A stretch of DNA of 64,000 nucleotides from Leptodactylus fallax (taxonomy: Eukaryota > Chordata > Amphibia > Anura > Leptodactylidae): contig CAMRHE010000077.1 in the NCBI GenBank assembly GCA_947044405.1, positions 5,733,501 to 5,797,500 on the forward strand, given 5' to 3'. Below, in pieces: positions 1-12,677 of the stretch. Both the position numbers and the translations under genes were made by a program. Below the pieces are notes generated by a model. The model was not told where the DNA came from and did no database searches. It saw nothing but the letters and a program-made list of their open reading frames with translations. Position 1 is the first letter of the stretch; every line of letters begins with the position of its first letter.

Positions 1-558
1 GCTTCACAGTAGGTATGGTGTTCTTTGGATGCAACTCAGCATTCACTCTCCTCCAAACACGACAAGTTGTGTTTCTACCAAACAGATCTACTTTGGTTTC
101 ATCTGACCATATGACATTCTCCCAATACTCTTCTGGAACATCCAAATGCTCTCCAGCAAACTCAGACGGGTCCGGATATGTACTGGCTTAAGCAGGGGGA
201 CACGTCTGGCACTGCAGGATCTGAGTCCCTGGCGGCGTAGTGTGTTACTGACGGTAGCCTTTGTTACGTTAGTCCCAGCTTTCTGCAGGTCATTCACTAG
301 GTCCCCCCGTGTGGTTCTGGGATTTTTGCTCACCGTTCTTGTCATCATTTTGACCCCACGGGGTGAGATTTTGCGTGGGGCCCCTGATCTAGGGAGATTA
401 TCAGTGGTCTTGTATGTCTTCCATTCTCTAATTATTGCGCCCACAGTTGATTTCTTCACACCAAGCTGCTTGCCTATTGCAGATTCAGTCTTCCCAGCCT
501 GGTGCAGGTCTACAATTTTGTTTCTGGTGTCCTTCCATAGCTCTTTGGTCTTCACCAT
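1..558 (-). pseudogene. Tc1 transposase, frameshifted N-terminal part
   Basis: The start codon is at 558-556. The reading frame gives the paired helix-turn-helix DNA-binding region ([39 protein letters not shown], then [11 protein letters not shown]). The frame is lost around 160: downstream, the typical [11 protein letters not shown] motif with the first catalytic Asp is found in another frame. The usual catalytic second half would lie left of the window. Not a source of active enzyme as it stands. Confidence 0.88.
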
Positions 559-922
559 AGTGGAGTTTGGAGTGTGACTGTTTGAGGTTGTGGACAGGTG
601 TCTTTTATACTGACAACAATGTCAAACAGGAGCCATTACTACAGGTAATGAGTGGAGGACAGAGGAGCCTCTTAAAGAAGAAGTTACAGGTCTGTGAGAG
701 ACAGAAATCTTGCTTGTTTGTAGGTGACCAAATACTTATTTTCCACCATAATTTGCAAATAAATTCTTTAAAAATCAGACAATGTGATTTTCTGGATTTG
801 TTTTCTCATTTTGTCTCTCATAGTTGAGGTCTACCTATGATGACAATTACGGGCCGGCCTCATCTTTTTAAGTGGGAGAACTTGCACAATTGGTGGCTGA
901 CTAAATACTTTTTTCCCCACTG
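1..922 (-). mobile_element. Tc1/mariner element, copy 1 (cut by window edge)
   Basis: Terminal inverted repeat at the right end (ttttttccccactg, ending 922) followed by a TA dinucleotide target site. A second, similar repeat unit lies inside near 727-752 (accaaatacttattttcc), giving the paired-repeat (IR/DR) end structure of Tc1 elements such as Sleeping Beauty. The transposase gene runs leftward out of the window, so the other end is not seen. Confidence 0.9.
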
Positions 923-2634
923 TATTAACTTTTCATAAAAATTGGTGGTTCTTTTCTTCAGGCAGCCATTAGTTTCTCACTTAGGAACTCAAACGTTATC
1001 TATCATACTTTGTTATTGTGTAGAGCACATTGTCCTGCACTACCAGCAATATTGGAACTGTATGTACCGCATCAATTGCACAAACAATCATTTGGGCACA
1101 TATAGTGCCTATGAGTGCACCATGTAATAGCATCAGCCATTCAGGCAGAATATCTGCCTGTGTAAAAGGACCCTTAGAAATTATTTTGCCCTAAACTGGT
1201 ACTTTACTATATCCTTATCAACAAGTTTTTTGGAGTGTTTGTTTGAAAAAGATATATCCACAGTTGATACTTCCAATACATTAATATTAATGTTAATTAA
1301 TGTTAATAATTATGTTATTAATATTAATTATATTATTCTCACTGCGGACTTGAAACACCTTGACTTTTGATGATTTATGTGACCTCTAATAGAAATTGGC
1401 TATTAACTAGTGGTGTAATAATAAGAAAGAAAAGCCATCCACCTATTTGTTTTCTGTGTAAAAAGTGTACGTCACTTTAGAGAGTTCTATTTAAGATTTT
1501 ATGTTTAGTGCCAAAAAGCCTAATTAATTGTGAATTTTTAATATACAGAAAGGCAGATTTACTATGGCAAATGTGATAAAACTCTGCCACAATTTGCACC
1601 GCAAGATTGGCATACATGCCATGTGCCAAATTTCTTTTTTTGACTTTTATTTGACTTTTTTTTTGTTTTGTTTTTGTAATTTTACAAAAGGTTGCAGAAA
1701 ACAGGGTGTGGCTAAGTGGTGTCTTTAAATGCTCTAACTTTATCAATGACTTACATTTATTTAACGCATCCAACACAAGATAATTTCCTTTGCAAATATA
1801 ATACCAGTGATTGTGTCCATATAATACTAGTCATAGTTCCCCAATAACAGTCTGACGCTAAGGCCCCACGTGGTGTCCCGTAGAAAAAAAAAGCACTGCG
1901 GGAGAAACTGCGGCGGGATCGCATCGCGGTTCTTCCCGCAGCGCTTTAGACAGAAAGTTTGTAGAGTTTTCCTCTGCGGACTTTCTGTTTCAATTATACC
2001 TATGGGGAAACCGCCAGCATTTCCGTAGGTATAATTGACATGCTGCGATTTCCAAAACTGTGCTGGTTTTGGAAATCGCTGCGTGTCCGCATCGCGTTTT
2101 TTTCCGCTAAGTGGGCATGGGATTCACTAGAATCTCATCTACTTTGCTCTGACTGTAAAATGCCGCGATTTTTTTCCGCGGCACTTCCGCCACGGGCGAA
2201 TCGAGGCGTTTACGCCACATGGGTCTTTAGCCTTAGAGAATATTAACACAACAGGCTTTCACAGCTGAGTGCTCGTCATTTTTTTTTTAACAGACAGCAC
2301 ATGATCCCATTCACAATCCCACACACGTTACATGTGGCTGATCTGTTAAATAGTAGAACATGTCATTTCTCAGGGGCCATTTTCAGTATTCGTAATTTTA
2401 CATATACAAGCACACGGCCCTGTTGTGTGAATACACTGTTAGCCATAGAGGCCCCACCAGATTCACCTACCACTCCACTAATAAGTAGCAGCCAATAAGT
2501 AGCCTTTTGTACTTTTTCTGTTCTGTATGTGATGAACATGTTGTATTTACTCATTTCTAATATTCTAGCTTCGGTATATAATGTAACTAGACTAAATATT
2601 CATTTCCCTTTTACTTTGTCTTTCTGTCTCACAG
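923..2634 (+). other. Intron upstream of window exon 1
   Basis: After the Tc1 end: AT-rich unique-looking sequence, an AT-only palindrome-rich patch at 1280-1335 (ttaatattaatgttaattaa), the GC-rich fold-back copy 1, then about 400 bases of unremarkable sequence before exon 1. No other gene seen. Confidence 0.7.
1858..2236. repeat. GC-rich fold-back repeat family 'GGCCCCAC', copy 1
   Basis: Starts ctaaggccccacgtgg and ends catgggtctttag, an imperfect terminal inverted repeat. Carries two internal signatures shared with three other copies: the ttccaaaac...ttggaaatcgctgc pair and the mirrored attatacctat/taggtataatt pair flanking a gaaaccgcc core. No coding capacity. Type of transposon unknown. 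Confidence 0.75.
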
Positions 2635-2885
2635 CAATACAGATAATTTAAATGTTCACCCTGATCTGTCTCGCAGTGATGAGCAAATGCAAGGTGCAGG
2701 ATTAGGCCGTAAAGATTTCTGGCGTAAGGTGTTCAAATCGCAGAGTGCCGCAAGTGACACTAGTAGTCAGTCAGAACCAGACACCTCAGAATGCACAACA
2801 GCTCATTCCGGTAACACCAATGAGAAGCGCTCAAGATCCAGATCACGTCGGATATCACTACGCAAAAAGCTAAAACTTCCTCTAG
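2635..2885 (+). CDS. unc80: UNC80 window exon 1
   Basis: Preceded by ctgtctcacag. Reads from NTDNLNVHPDLSRSDEQ to SLRKKLKLPL and ends one base into a Gly codon. Contains the Ser-rich stretch SDTSSQSEPDTSECTTAHSG and a strongly basic patch (KRSRSRSRRISLRKK) typical of a disordered, phosphorylatable linker. An upstream exon outside the window must supply the first two bases of its first codon. Confidence 0.95.
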
Positions 2886-5800
2886 GTTGGTGATGATAAC
2901 CCATGATGACCATGGAACTCATTGTTATGTTGAGAAAATTGCAATTATTTCACTCAAAAATAGCCTGAAGTGTAAAATAGTAATGTTAGTCTCATTACCA
3001 CTGTACTCTTATTTACTGTCACAGGCAATTGGTTAAAGCGTTCGTCTCTCTCTGGGCTCACGGATGGTGTTGAAGATCTCCTGGACATCAGCTCTGTGGA
3101 CCGTTTGTCATTCATCAGACAGAGCTCTAAGGTGATTTTTTTTTTATGAAGGGTAGTAATGGAATGAAATTGGAAATTACAGAATTTACCATAATTTCTA
3201 TACATAAAAAAGGATTTGTCTTTGTAAATTTGCTTATAACATTGTGAGTCAGATGACCAACATGGTGTACGTTGTCTAATTCCATCCAGTTAAGAATACA
3301 CTGACTAGTGGATTGATGTAATGGTGGCCCCCTTAATTGATTAAGATCTAGGGCTAATTTGAGTCAGGTCCTTAAACCGTCCAGGATTTAGAATCTTTAG
3401 GATAGGCCATAAATAGATGATGATTGGAGGGCTAGTAGGTGACTCCCTCACAGATCAGCTGTATGGAGCCATTTCAGCCACCACCAATTGCATATTTTTG
3501 TCCTATGCTAACGATAGGCCCTAAATAGAAAAAATACTGGACAACCCCTTTAAGGACCATCCTCAATTTAGATCTTTCTAGTAAGTATTAGTTTAATGGC
3601 TGTAACTTTTTCTGCAATGGACATAATTTTTGCTATGTTTTTGTGTGCACAGATTATTTTATTATCCTTTTTATTCACATAATTTTCACTTTTTTAGCTT
3701 TATAGTTTGTAAAAAATAGTAATAATAATAAAAATAAACTTTTCTACATTCTAGTTAATTGTCTAGAAATAGTATAGTTTTACCATAAAAATGACTTTTT
3801 TTTATTTGTGTTTGTCATTTTGATGTATTGCACGTCCAGTTTAAGTTGTTTTTTTTTTGGGAAATTTTATGTATATTATTTAATTTATTTTTTGTTTATT
3901 TTTTATTTTTGAAGTCTTTTGAAGTCTTAGGAAACAACAGCGGGAGACTATATTGTTATATATATATTACCATTAGAAACTTGATGGCATCTTATTCCAA
4001 TAAATGTGTTACTATGTTTAGTTTCTATGAAATACAACCTACAATGCTATAAGAATACACATTTCTTGACCTACCCACACTGTATCCCAATGTAGCACGC
4101 TATGTATAATCTCAGATCATTTTATTAACCACGTGTTAAGTGATTTGAGGAATGTGAAATGGGAGTTTAGTAGGGAAGTTATGCATTTACTATCTCAACC
4201 CAAACTAAACAATATATATATATATGTATCATAAAGAAATATATCATGTAAGATGTTGAAAATAACAAAAAATGGAGATTTGGGGGGTATGGGGTGGGGG
4301 CTGACTTGATTTATCATTTTTCATTACATTACTAGAATGCCTTCTGAACCTGTCTCCTCCTTCTCATTTGCATAGAATGCCGCTGGCTTTAGGAAGAGCT
4401 TGCCAGCACAGGAGATGGGGGAGACAGATAAAAAGGTAAATAGCCTAAAATAAAGAAATAGCTAGCACAACATACAAGCATATATGACATATACAAATCT
4501 GTAGAGATTGACTTAAATAGAAAATGAAGTAACAAACTATACAATGCAATGTATTAGACTGCCATTATGCTAAGAACTTGTAATTGTAACATTGCTATAT
4601 TTCATATACTGCACATGGAGTCTTTCATTTAAAGGGGTTGTAAATAGAAAAATGACTACCTACAATATTACATTACAAAATACAGTGAAGTAGAATTTCT
4701 AGTCCAGAATAAAAAAAAAAAACCTTCACATTTTTGCACTCTGTAATCATTCTTTGAGAAGGCTGCTGCTTTTGATCACAACCACAACCATACTAGTTTT
4801 CTCATCATAGAATTCTTTACTGACTACTTAAAGGGGTTTTCCAGCCTACATGATATGTCATGTATCCAAGCCGTTATACAGTAGACAGGGCTGCAACTTG
4901 AATAGGAGCACACGCTCCCTGTGAGCTGCTACAACCTCCAGCACCCGGAGGCTGCTAGAACAGCTGGTCTGTGCAGGGTCCTGTGTCAGACCTCAACAGA
5001 TCAGATGCTGTTGACCTATCCGGTGAGCCGGAAAACCACTTTAAGTTCGCATGATACAGTCTGTTGCACTGATCCATCATAGGTAATAGAATGACTGATG
5101 CAGACAGAGCACTCTCCCACTGCATTCATTCACGTCATGTTTGTTTACTTTTGAATGCAAGAAAATGTCCTGCAGGCCCCCATTTATTAATGGGGTGGTT
5201 TCTGTTTACAACCTCATTAACTAGTCTGACTAACCACCAGGTTATTTTTTACAGTGTCATCTGCAAGCTGCTCAATACTAAAATATCAGTTTCAGTAAAT
5301 TAACATTACAGCCATGGTCAGACTCAACCATGGCTGTATGGTTGAGCAAAAGTTTCATACAACCACATTACAGCCAAAATGTCTAAAGCCAGATTATGGC
5401 CATATGACCTGGACTTCCTGCAGCCATAAGGATAAGACCACATGGTCAGGCAGTTGCATGTGTCCATAAATCCACCCATCTGAGGTGGGCAATGGCTTCA
5501 TGATTTTCAAGGTAATAACAGAGTTTTGCCTGCAATATTGAGTAGCCATTATCCACCAAAGGTAGGCTTTTGGTTGTGTGCAGTAGCCAGACTGTGTGGT
5601 CTTGTCCTTATACATACACTTAAATGGGTTGTCTGGTTTTATAGAAAATTATCTCACAAGTAGGGGTGGTGACATAAAATAACAAGCAGAGCACTACTTA
5701 CCTTTTGAATCCCTTACCTCTCCAGCACTGGACCACTGCAGCCAATCACATCAGAGTACTGGTCACTGGTTATTACGGTGCTGTAGATGTGATGTCACCC

Positions 5801-8800
5801 TTGCAGCTCCAGCAATATACATATATGGAGAGCAGTAGAGATGCATCACAGGAGTGGTTACAGATTCAAGAGTCATTTACTAGTCTGTTTGCTATTTTAA
5901 GTCATCCCTGCAAAAAAAAAAAAAAAAAAAAAAAAACTGACAACCTTCTTTAAGTGTAAGTGCCATTTCACTTTTTTACTGCTGTGCAGTTTGGTTAACA
6001 GTTTTGTAATATACTTTATAATGTATTCAATTTTATTTTAATAGAAAACAGGCACTACAGTTTTAGCAATCCTCTAACTGAGCTGAACAGGGAAAATCCG
6101 AACACAACTGTATTGCCAGTATGTATAGCTGTAGCAGTTGCCAAGGAGGAAGGGAAGGATCCAAGCTTTAAACATATGGACCAAGGCCATAAACATGAGA
6201 AGATATTACTAGCTAGTTCATGCTGCATATAAAAATCACATTTTCAGTTGTGTTTTTAACTAGTGATATTTCTGTTTTTGTTAAAGCTAGAACTGTAATC
6301 TTGGTAGCATATGAGAGGTGAGACTCTCAGCTTTCACTTGACACCAAAAGGTGACCCTTCCCCTTTGGCAACTGCTAATACACATTGATTAGGAGTATAC
6401 AGAACAGACTATCACTGCCAACACTTAAAGCATTAAGAGTACTTCAGAGCCTGTTTTCTACTAAAAGGAAGAAAAATAGGTAATAAAATATATTACAAAA
6501 ATGTACAACAAACACCCCCCTACAATATTACAAATAAAAAAAGTGAAACAGCCCTTACACTTTATATGTAGCATTACTAAAGCCATATGTAACCAATCGT
6601 ACTAGATATTACCTGAGCTGCTTAACACCTTAATGACCAAAATTTTTCATTTATTTTTGCAGTTTGGCCATTCCCTAAAAAGTTTCCTGTTAATGATTTA
6701 CAGTTTCAGCATAGTGGAGGTGAATTTAAACAAATCCCGTGCACATACTGCCTGAAAAAAACCCAACAGATTGTCAACCATTGCTTCAGGTTTCATCCTC
6801 AGATTTCAACCTTTGCAATGCAAAGGTTAAAAGTCATAGCAGGACTGCAGAGAAATCTGCAAGTCAGTCCTGTGGCCATTCTGCAGCGTTTTCACTTTGT
6901 GTGGGCTTAGTCTTTGTTGTTTTTGGCTCATGACTAAATATGGAAAAATGATTAAAGGAAAATGTATTGTAAACTGAATCACCTTAAGAACACATTCAGA
7001 AAGGTCCACTGTTTCATAGTCCTATAGACCAGTGACACGTAGACAGATAAATGCACACTTACAACAGAACTTGTTTATTGTATTGTACAACGTATTTTGT
7101 CTGTGTTTATATGTTACGTATGTACACGTTTGCAGAATACACAGAAATTTTAAGCACTTTAACTGTTATTTCTCTGTTCACCTGATCACACAGAAATTCT
7201 CATATTTCTCATTGATGAAGGTGAAATTTACAAGCGCTGTAAAGTTGTCAGAAGCTGGCCCAGGATCAGGGATGGATGGTGGCAGAGATGAAGAAGAGAA
7301 TTTTTTCAAGCGTCTTGGTAAATGGCGCTCAAGCAGAAGGAATACATCCAAGCTTCATCACACAGAAGAAAAAGATGGTTAGATATCAGGGTTCTCTTTT
7401 TCTGTTCCTTTGCAATTATTTTACCTTCTTTCATTGATTTTTAACACTTTTGCTGCTGAGGTGACTTGCAGTGGATTCATGAACAGTTCCTTGCAACCTC
7501 CTTCCTTAGCAAAACATAACCCATAACAATTCCTACTTCTCATATTATTCCTATCCAATTTAACAGTGACTTATCCATTACATTCATCTCTCCTTTTACT
7601 TTTCTTTACTTTCCTAACTCTTCATATACAGTACTAAAAAGCTAAAATACTGTACTGTACGTGCTTTGTTTGAGAAGCATCCCTATTTTTGGCCTCCATA
7701 TAGTGTAGGTGGTCATTTTGCTGGCTGGTTTATTAAGTCATGAGACATTAGTGACATCACTGATATAATGCACTGGTATTGCTAACTCCAAATAAGCCCA
7801 TATAAGTATACCTATAGAAGAAAGACATGTGAAGGCTTTTGTCAAGAAAGAGAATAGACACAGATTTACACCCATGCACAAGCACATACAAACACATACA
7901 CACTTGCAAATACAGTAATCCACAATTAAAGTGAGGACAGACAGAGTTGCTGCCACAAGTCGCTGACACGTGTGGTTGCCAATGTCTGCACAATTATACA
8001 ATGTGGTTGTTGCCACCACATGTGGGTGAGGTTTTATTCACATGCAAGAAATTGGAGAAATTAGTGTCGGGCCACAGACAGTCAGCGATCTAAATACCAT
8101 ATTCCAATCTATCACATCGCTTAATTGAAAACCCACAAGTTTATTGTAGCATATTAAAAATGATGGACATTCTTAACACATACTATCCTACGCATTTCAG
8201 AATTTTAGCCACACGCAGCCACTGCTCCTTTTTAATATACCCTTAGTTTCCTTACAGTATTCATAAAATTGTCAACCACAATGTACCCATAAGAATGACA
8301 GATACCCATAAGAATGTCAGTATATTGCATACAGTTATGTCTGTATACAAATGTATTAATCCTCCAAAATGACTGCCTTCACAGTAAGATTAAGGCACAA
8401 TTGGATTATGAAAGAGCATGTAATATCCATCACATAACCCCCTTCCATCTCACGGCATGCTTCCTTTATACCAATCGCACCTTTTTTTTTTTTTTCAAAA
8501 ATTTGGAGTCCATGATCCCAAAATGACATAAATCAAAAGCACATGCTACGGACTCACGATCCATACTATTCTTTTTTCGTTTAATATTTTCTAGAAGTAT
8601 ATTTTTGTTAATACTTCAAAACATGAGATGAAAATCCCACCCAGATACCTTGTTTCAATTATCTATTTTCTTCTGTGTTTGCATGATCAGCATTTGCATA
8701 ACCATTTCCAAATAAGACACTGTCCTTTTTGCATCAGCACTATTAGGGGTGAACTGAACTGTATGGGTTTACGGGGGTCATCAATGTATGATGATTGTTT

Positions 8801-11800
8801 TCAATACCAGCTAGTGGTGTTGGGTGGCAGCCACCAATAACATGGAAAAATATAATTTGCTTAGAGGATAAGCACTGAGCATTTTGCTGTGTACCCTGTT
8901 TAATTACTTTGCACACTAAGAAGATAAAAGAGCTATATTCATAGATTCAGCTTTGGGTACACTGCCAGTGACATGCCCTTTGTGTCATGGTCATAAGCTC
9001 TACAGATTTACAGTTAGTAGTGGCTGACACTGGGAGCTCGGCAGATGACGGTTGTGATGGAGCTGACCTCAGGACAATGCCTTTGGCTGCATTCCATCTC
9101 TGTCTCTCTGCTCTTGTGGTGCTGTGCTTTGTGAAGTGTTGTAATCTGCTGGATATTTGTTCTATTAGCTGGTATATATTTACATTGTAAATTGGTTCCA
9201 TCATTGAATCGATGAGTATCTAGCCATTTATTGGCAAGAATGGGATATTCAAACCATAAAAAAGTAACATTTATAGGACAGGACTGTGAGACCATTGTCT
9301 CACTTACACAAGTTATGTCACCTATATGGTAATTGGAGGTAGATTGTTAGATTTTATCTATTCATACTGTACAGAATGTAAGCTAAAGGAACACAAAACA
9401 CAGAAAATGCACATAAAATGAAACAAAAATTGCAGCTCTTCCTCCTCTGCTTTGATCCCATTTGGTCTTGCATTAAAATAAAGAAATCTCTCTGTATTTC
9501 AGTAGCTTAGCCATTTCTCCAATCCTCATCTTCCTCCTTCTCACTGTCTTGTGTTTGTAAGACAACTGGAAGGAGCACTTTAGCTCCTCCCCTCTGTAAA
9601 GCCCTGACCCCTCACTTGGTCTCAGACCAAAGATGAAACAGTTTCTGTTTTCTGCAGGATTTCTACAAAACTACTTGTATCAGGATCCTGCAGGACATCC
9701 TACAGACTAAGAATGATAGGAACTATATTTTATGTTTACTTGTATCTTTCATTTCTAGGTTTAGTGTTCCTTTTAGCAAAATGATGAACTTACTAGTAAT
9801 GGAGTTTGCACAGCTGTCCTGGAAGTTACTGTAATCATTGGGATTTTGATCATGAGATCAAATGAGGTCAATGATAAGCTGAAATTTTTAATACGGTATG
9901 TTAGGACTTAGTATAGACTAATATCTACTGAACTATATTTTCCCTAATTAAACAACATGTTAGTTATTCAATAATGAGATTCAATAATCTAAACATAATT
10001 CATTTAGACTATGTCATTGTCATTATGTACTTCTAGATAATGGAACTTGTCCATATGGAACAACTCTGTTGCTAAATTTCCATCTTGAAAATTAAGCAAT
10101 TGGTTTGTTGCAATTGAACAACCTGTGATCATATTACTGGAGTATGCTTCTAATACAAGGATATTATAAAAGGTGGGCAACCATATTACATCACTTAGTC
10201 TACTTTTTGTATGCATAGAACTCAGAGCTTTACCAATAGGTACAAAAGGCCATGTATTCCATGAAGAAAATGGAAAGTAAATGTTTAAACAAAAGAATGG
10301 ATTGAAAAATTTTGACATATAGTTGTGCTACAGGTCAGTAGATGCTGATCACATGTCTCATTTTAAGATCCTGTCTCTAACACAAAAGCTGTGAAAGGGC
10401 CTTCCGATGTGCCATGTCTAGTACTGTTGGGTTTGTCTCATGAAGACACTCAATTAACATATTGCGTCTCTTCTTTCTGGCTCCTATGGGACCTACTGAT
10501 AGGGCATATGGATAGGTGTGGTCTTTATAAGACAGCCCTTTAAATGGGACTTACATGTTGATGGATATTCTTAGGATAGGTCATCAATATGTAATCAGTG
10601 GGGGTCAGACACCTAGGACCCCTGCCGATCAGTTGTTTGAAGGGCCCATGGCACTCCTGATAGCTGTGTTTTTTCGTTATGCCAGTGACGTCATGTTCAT
10701 CAGTCACATGGGACAGCAGTGGCTCAGTCCCATTAAAATGCATAGAGCTAAGCTGCAGTACCATGCAGCCTTTATGCAATGTATGGTACTGTGCTTGGCA
10801 TTCAGGTGAGCGCTGGTATTCAGTATCTTTTATATGCTTCCCCTGTTTAGGTAAAGAATATATTAAACACTTATCAACATAAATCATATGGACATAAACC
10901 AAAAATTATGGTAGTTGCCAATCTGGTTACATTAATTTTGCAATATAATTTAGCTTTATATATTTTATTCCAGGAGTCTTACATTTGCTACTATTTTCCA
11001 TAAGATATGATCCATTAACAAAATTGAAGAGTATTGCATAAAACAGGTTTACTTAGTCAAGATGAATATTCTAACATAGCAGTGAAAATAAGCAGATTAG
11101 GTAAACTCGGCACTGTTAGCAAATATACATCATGACGTAAATGAATTGTGCTTCATTTTGAGCCAAACTGATATTACAATAATGTATTAATTTACTTAAG
11201 ATATTCCACACTCTTATCTGGATATACAAGCAATTATGGAGATCATTTCCTTTTATTAGCAATGATTTATTTGTATTGCCATCTGACCATATATATAAAG
11301 AAATTATGATTCTCTTATTTACTTTCATGTTTCTATTTATATGTGAAACACTAATGTCTAATGCAGAGGTGTGTGGAATACCTTGAAAGATCATTGTCTG
11401 TACATGTCCCCATAATATGCTGGGTGTTGTGGGTGATACCACCATGTTCGCTTAGCTTCAGACCACACATTAGATTAGAGCGCTGGGGTAATCCAATATA
11501 ATGGGGTTCTCAAATGGCTCTTTTATTTGTGAGATCTTGTGCTCTTCCCCCTCTTTCCTCCTACCTTTGCCTTCTTCAGGATGTCACAGCTTTGATGACC
11601 ATGGTGCCGCCAATCAGGAATCTGGAAAAAGCAAAAATGTAGTCAATTTAGGAGCGATAAGACAAGGGATGAAACGTTTCCAGTTCCTGCTCAACTGCTG
11701 TGAACCTGGGACTATACCTGATGCCTCTATTTTGGCTGCAGCTTTAGATTTGGTAAGGAAGAATCCAAGGCTCTGAACCTTGACTTACGGTTCAGTGGTA

Positions 11801-12643
11801 GATTGACAACCAGCCTACGTGGTAACTACACCATAAGCTCTGCATGAGATCTCTGGTTTGCTTCTCAATGTACTTGGTTTTATTTCAATTTTCTGTTAAC
11901 TTCTGTGATTCTTCAAATATATAAAATTCAATGTATCCTGTATACTTTTGTGTGTTACGATGTGAACATGTTGACCATTTACATACATAAATGCTTGCAC
12001 TTTTACATCTATACTGCTGCATACAGATAGTAATGAATGATTTTCTATGCACATGCAGTAATAACAAGTCTCATCTACATGTGAAATACAATTAATATTA
12101 ATAAGCATTCTATAATAGTAAATGATAAGAAGTCTGAAGGGGTATTCTGGTAATAACACCCTAACCTTCATCCACTGGATAGAGGATAACTTCTACTGTA
12201 GATAAATTAGGATTTAACAGTTGGGACCCCACTAGTCAAAATAATGGGGGTCTCATCTACCCATTTCTAAATGGACCAGCAGGTTAAACATTCTCAGTGC
12301 CACTCTGTTCAGTCTTATGGGACTGCTGGAGATAGTTGAGTGCTGTACTCTGCCTATCTTTGACAGTCTCATAGGCATGAATGTGTAACTAAAACTCCAT
12401 TCAAGCAGGGAACTCAGGACCCCAATTTTTGGTGAAGGTCACAGTGTTTGCATTCCCACCGGTCTAGACAATATCATCCTACCATGGGATAAATTATATC
12501 TTGTTATTAATGGAATACAACATTAAATAACCATAAAGATGGATTTTCACATAAAAGGCATATGAAATCTAGGAGGAATGGAAACCAATTTTCTAAGAAT
12601 AAAAAAATAGCATAGCAGAAGGGGCACAAACATATATATACTG

Positions 12644-12677
<34 letters not shown>

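Larger units (their letters stand above)
4436..7220 (+). other. Intron between cassette exon and exon 3
   Basis: Two TTAA-flanked elements (4828-5044, 5620-5953). From 6000 to 7200 mostly AT-rich unannotated sequence; 6617-6680 (taacaccttaatgaccaaaa) looks like an old repeat end. No conserved exon seen. Confidence 0.65.
7378..11579 (+). other. Intron between exons 3 and 4
   Basis: 4.2 kb with two repeats (9383-9776 and 10536-10905). The remainder is AT-rich sequence in which I recognise nothing. The open frames there look random. Confidence 0.65.

Noticed and set aside
146..577. 143-residue + strand open frame
   Set aside because: Antisense of the Tc1 transposase pseudogene.
7032..7220. Open frame continuing upstream of exon 3
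   Set aside because: It contains no UNC80-like residues. Homology begins exactly at the AG before VKFTSA, so the upstream part is intron.
10540..10902. 120-residue minus-strand open frame
   Set aside because: Falls within a TTAA-type repeat; the repeat's other copies do not keep the frame.
12632..12676. TA/GA run as a possible regulatory (GAGA-type) site
   Set aside because: Simple microsatellite; nothing around it suggests a regulatory role.
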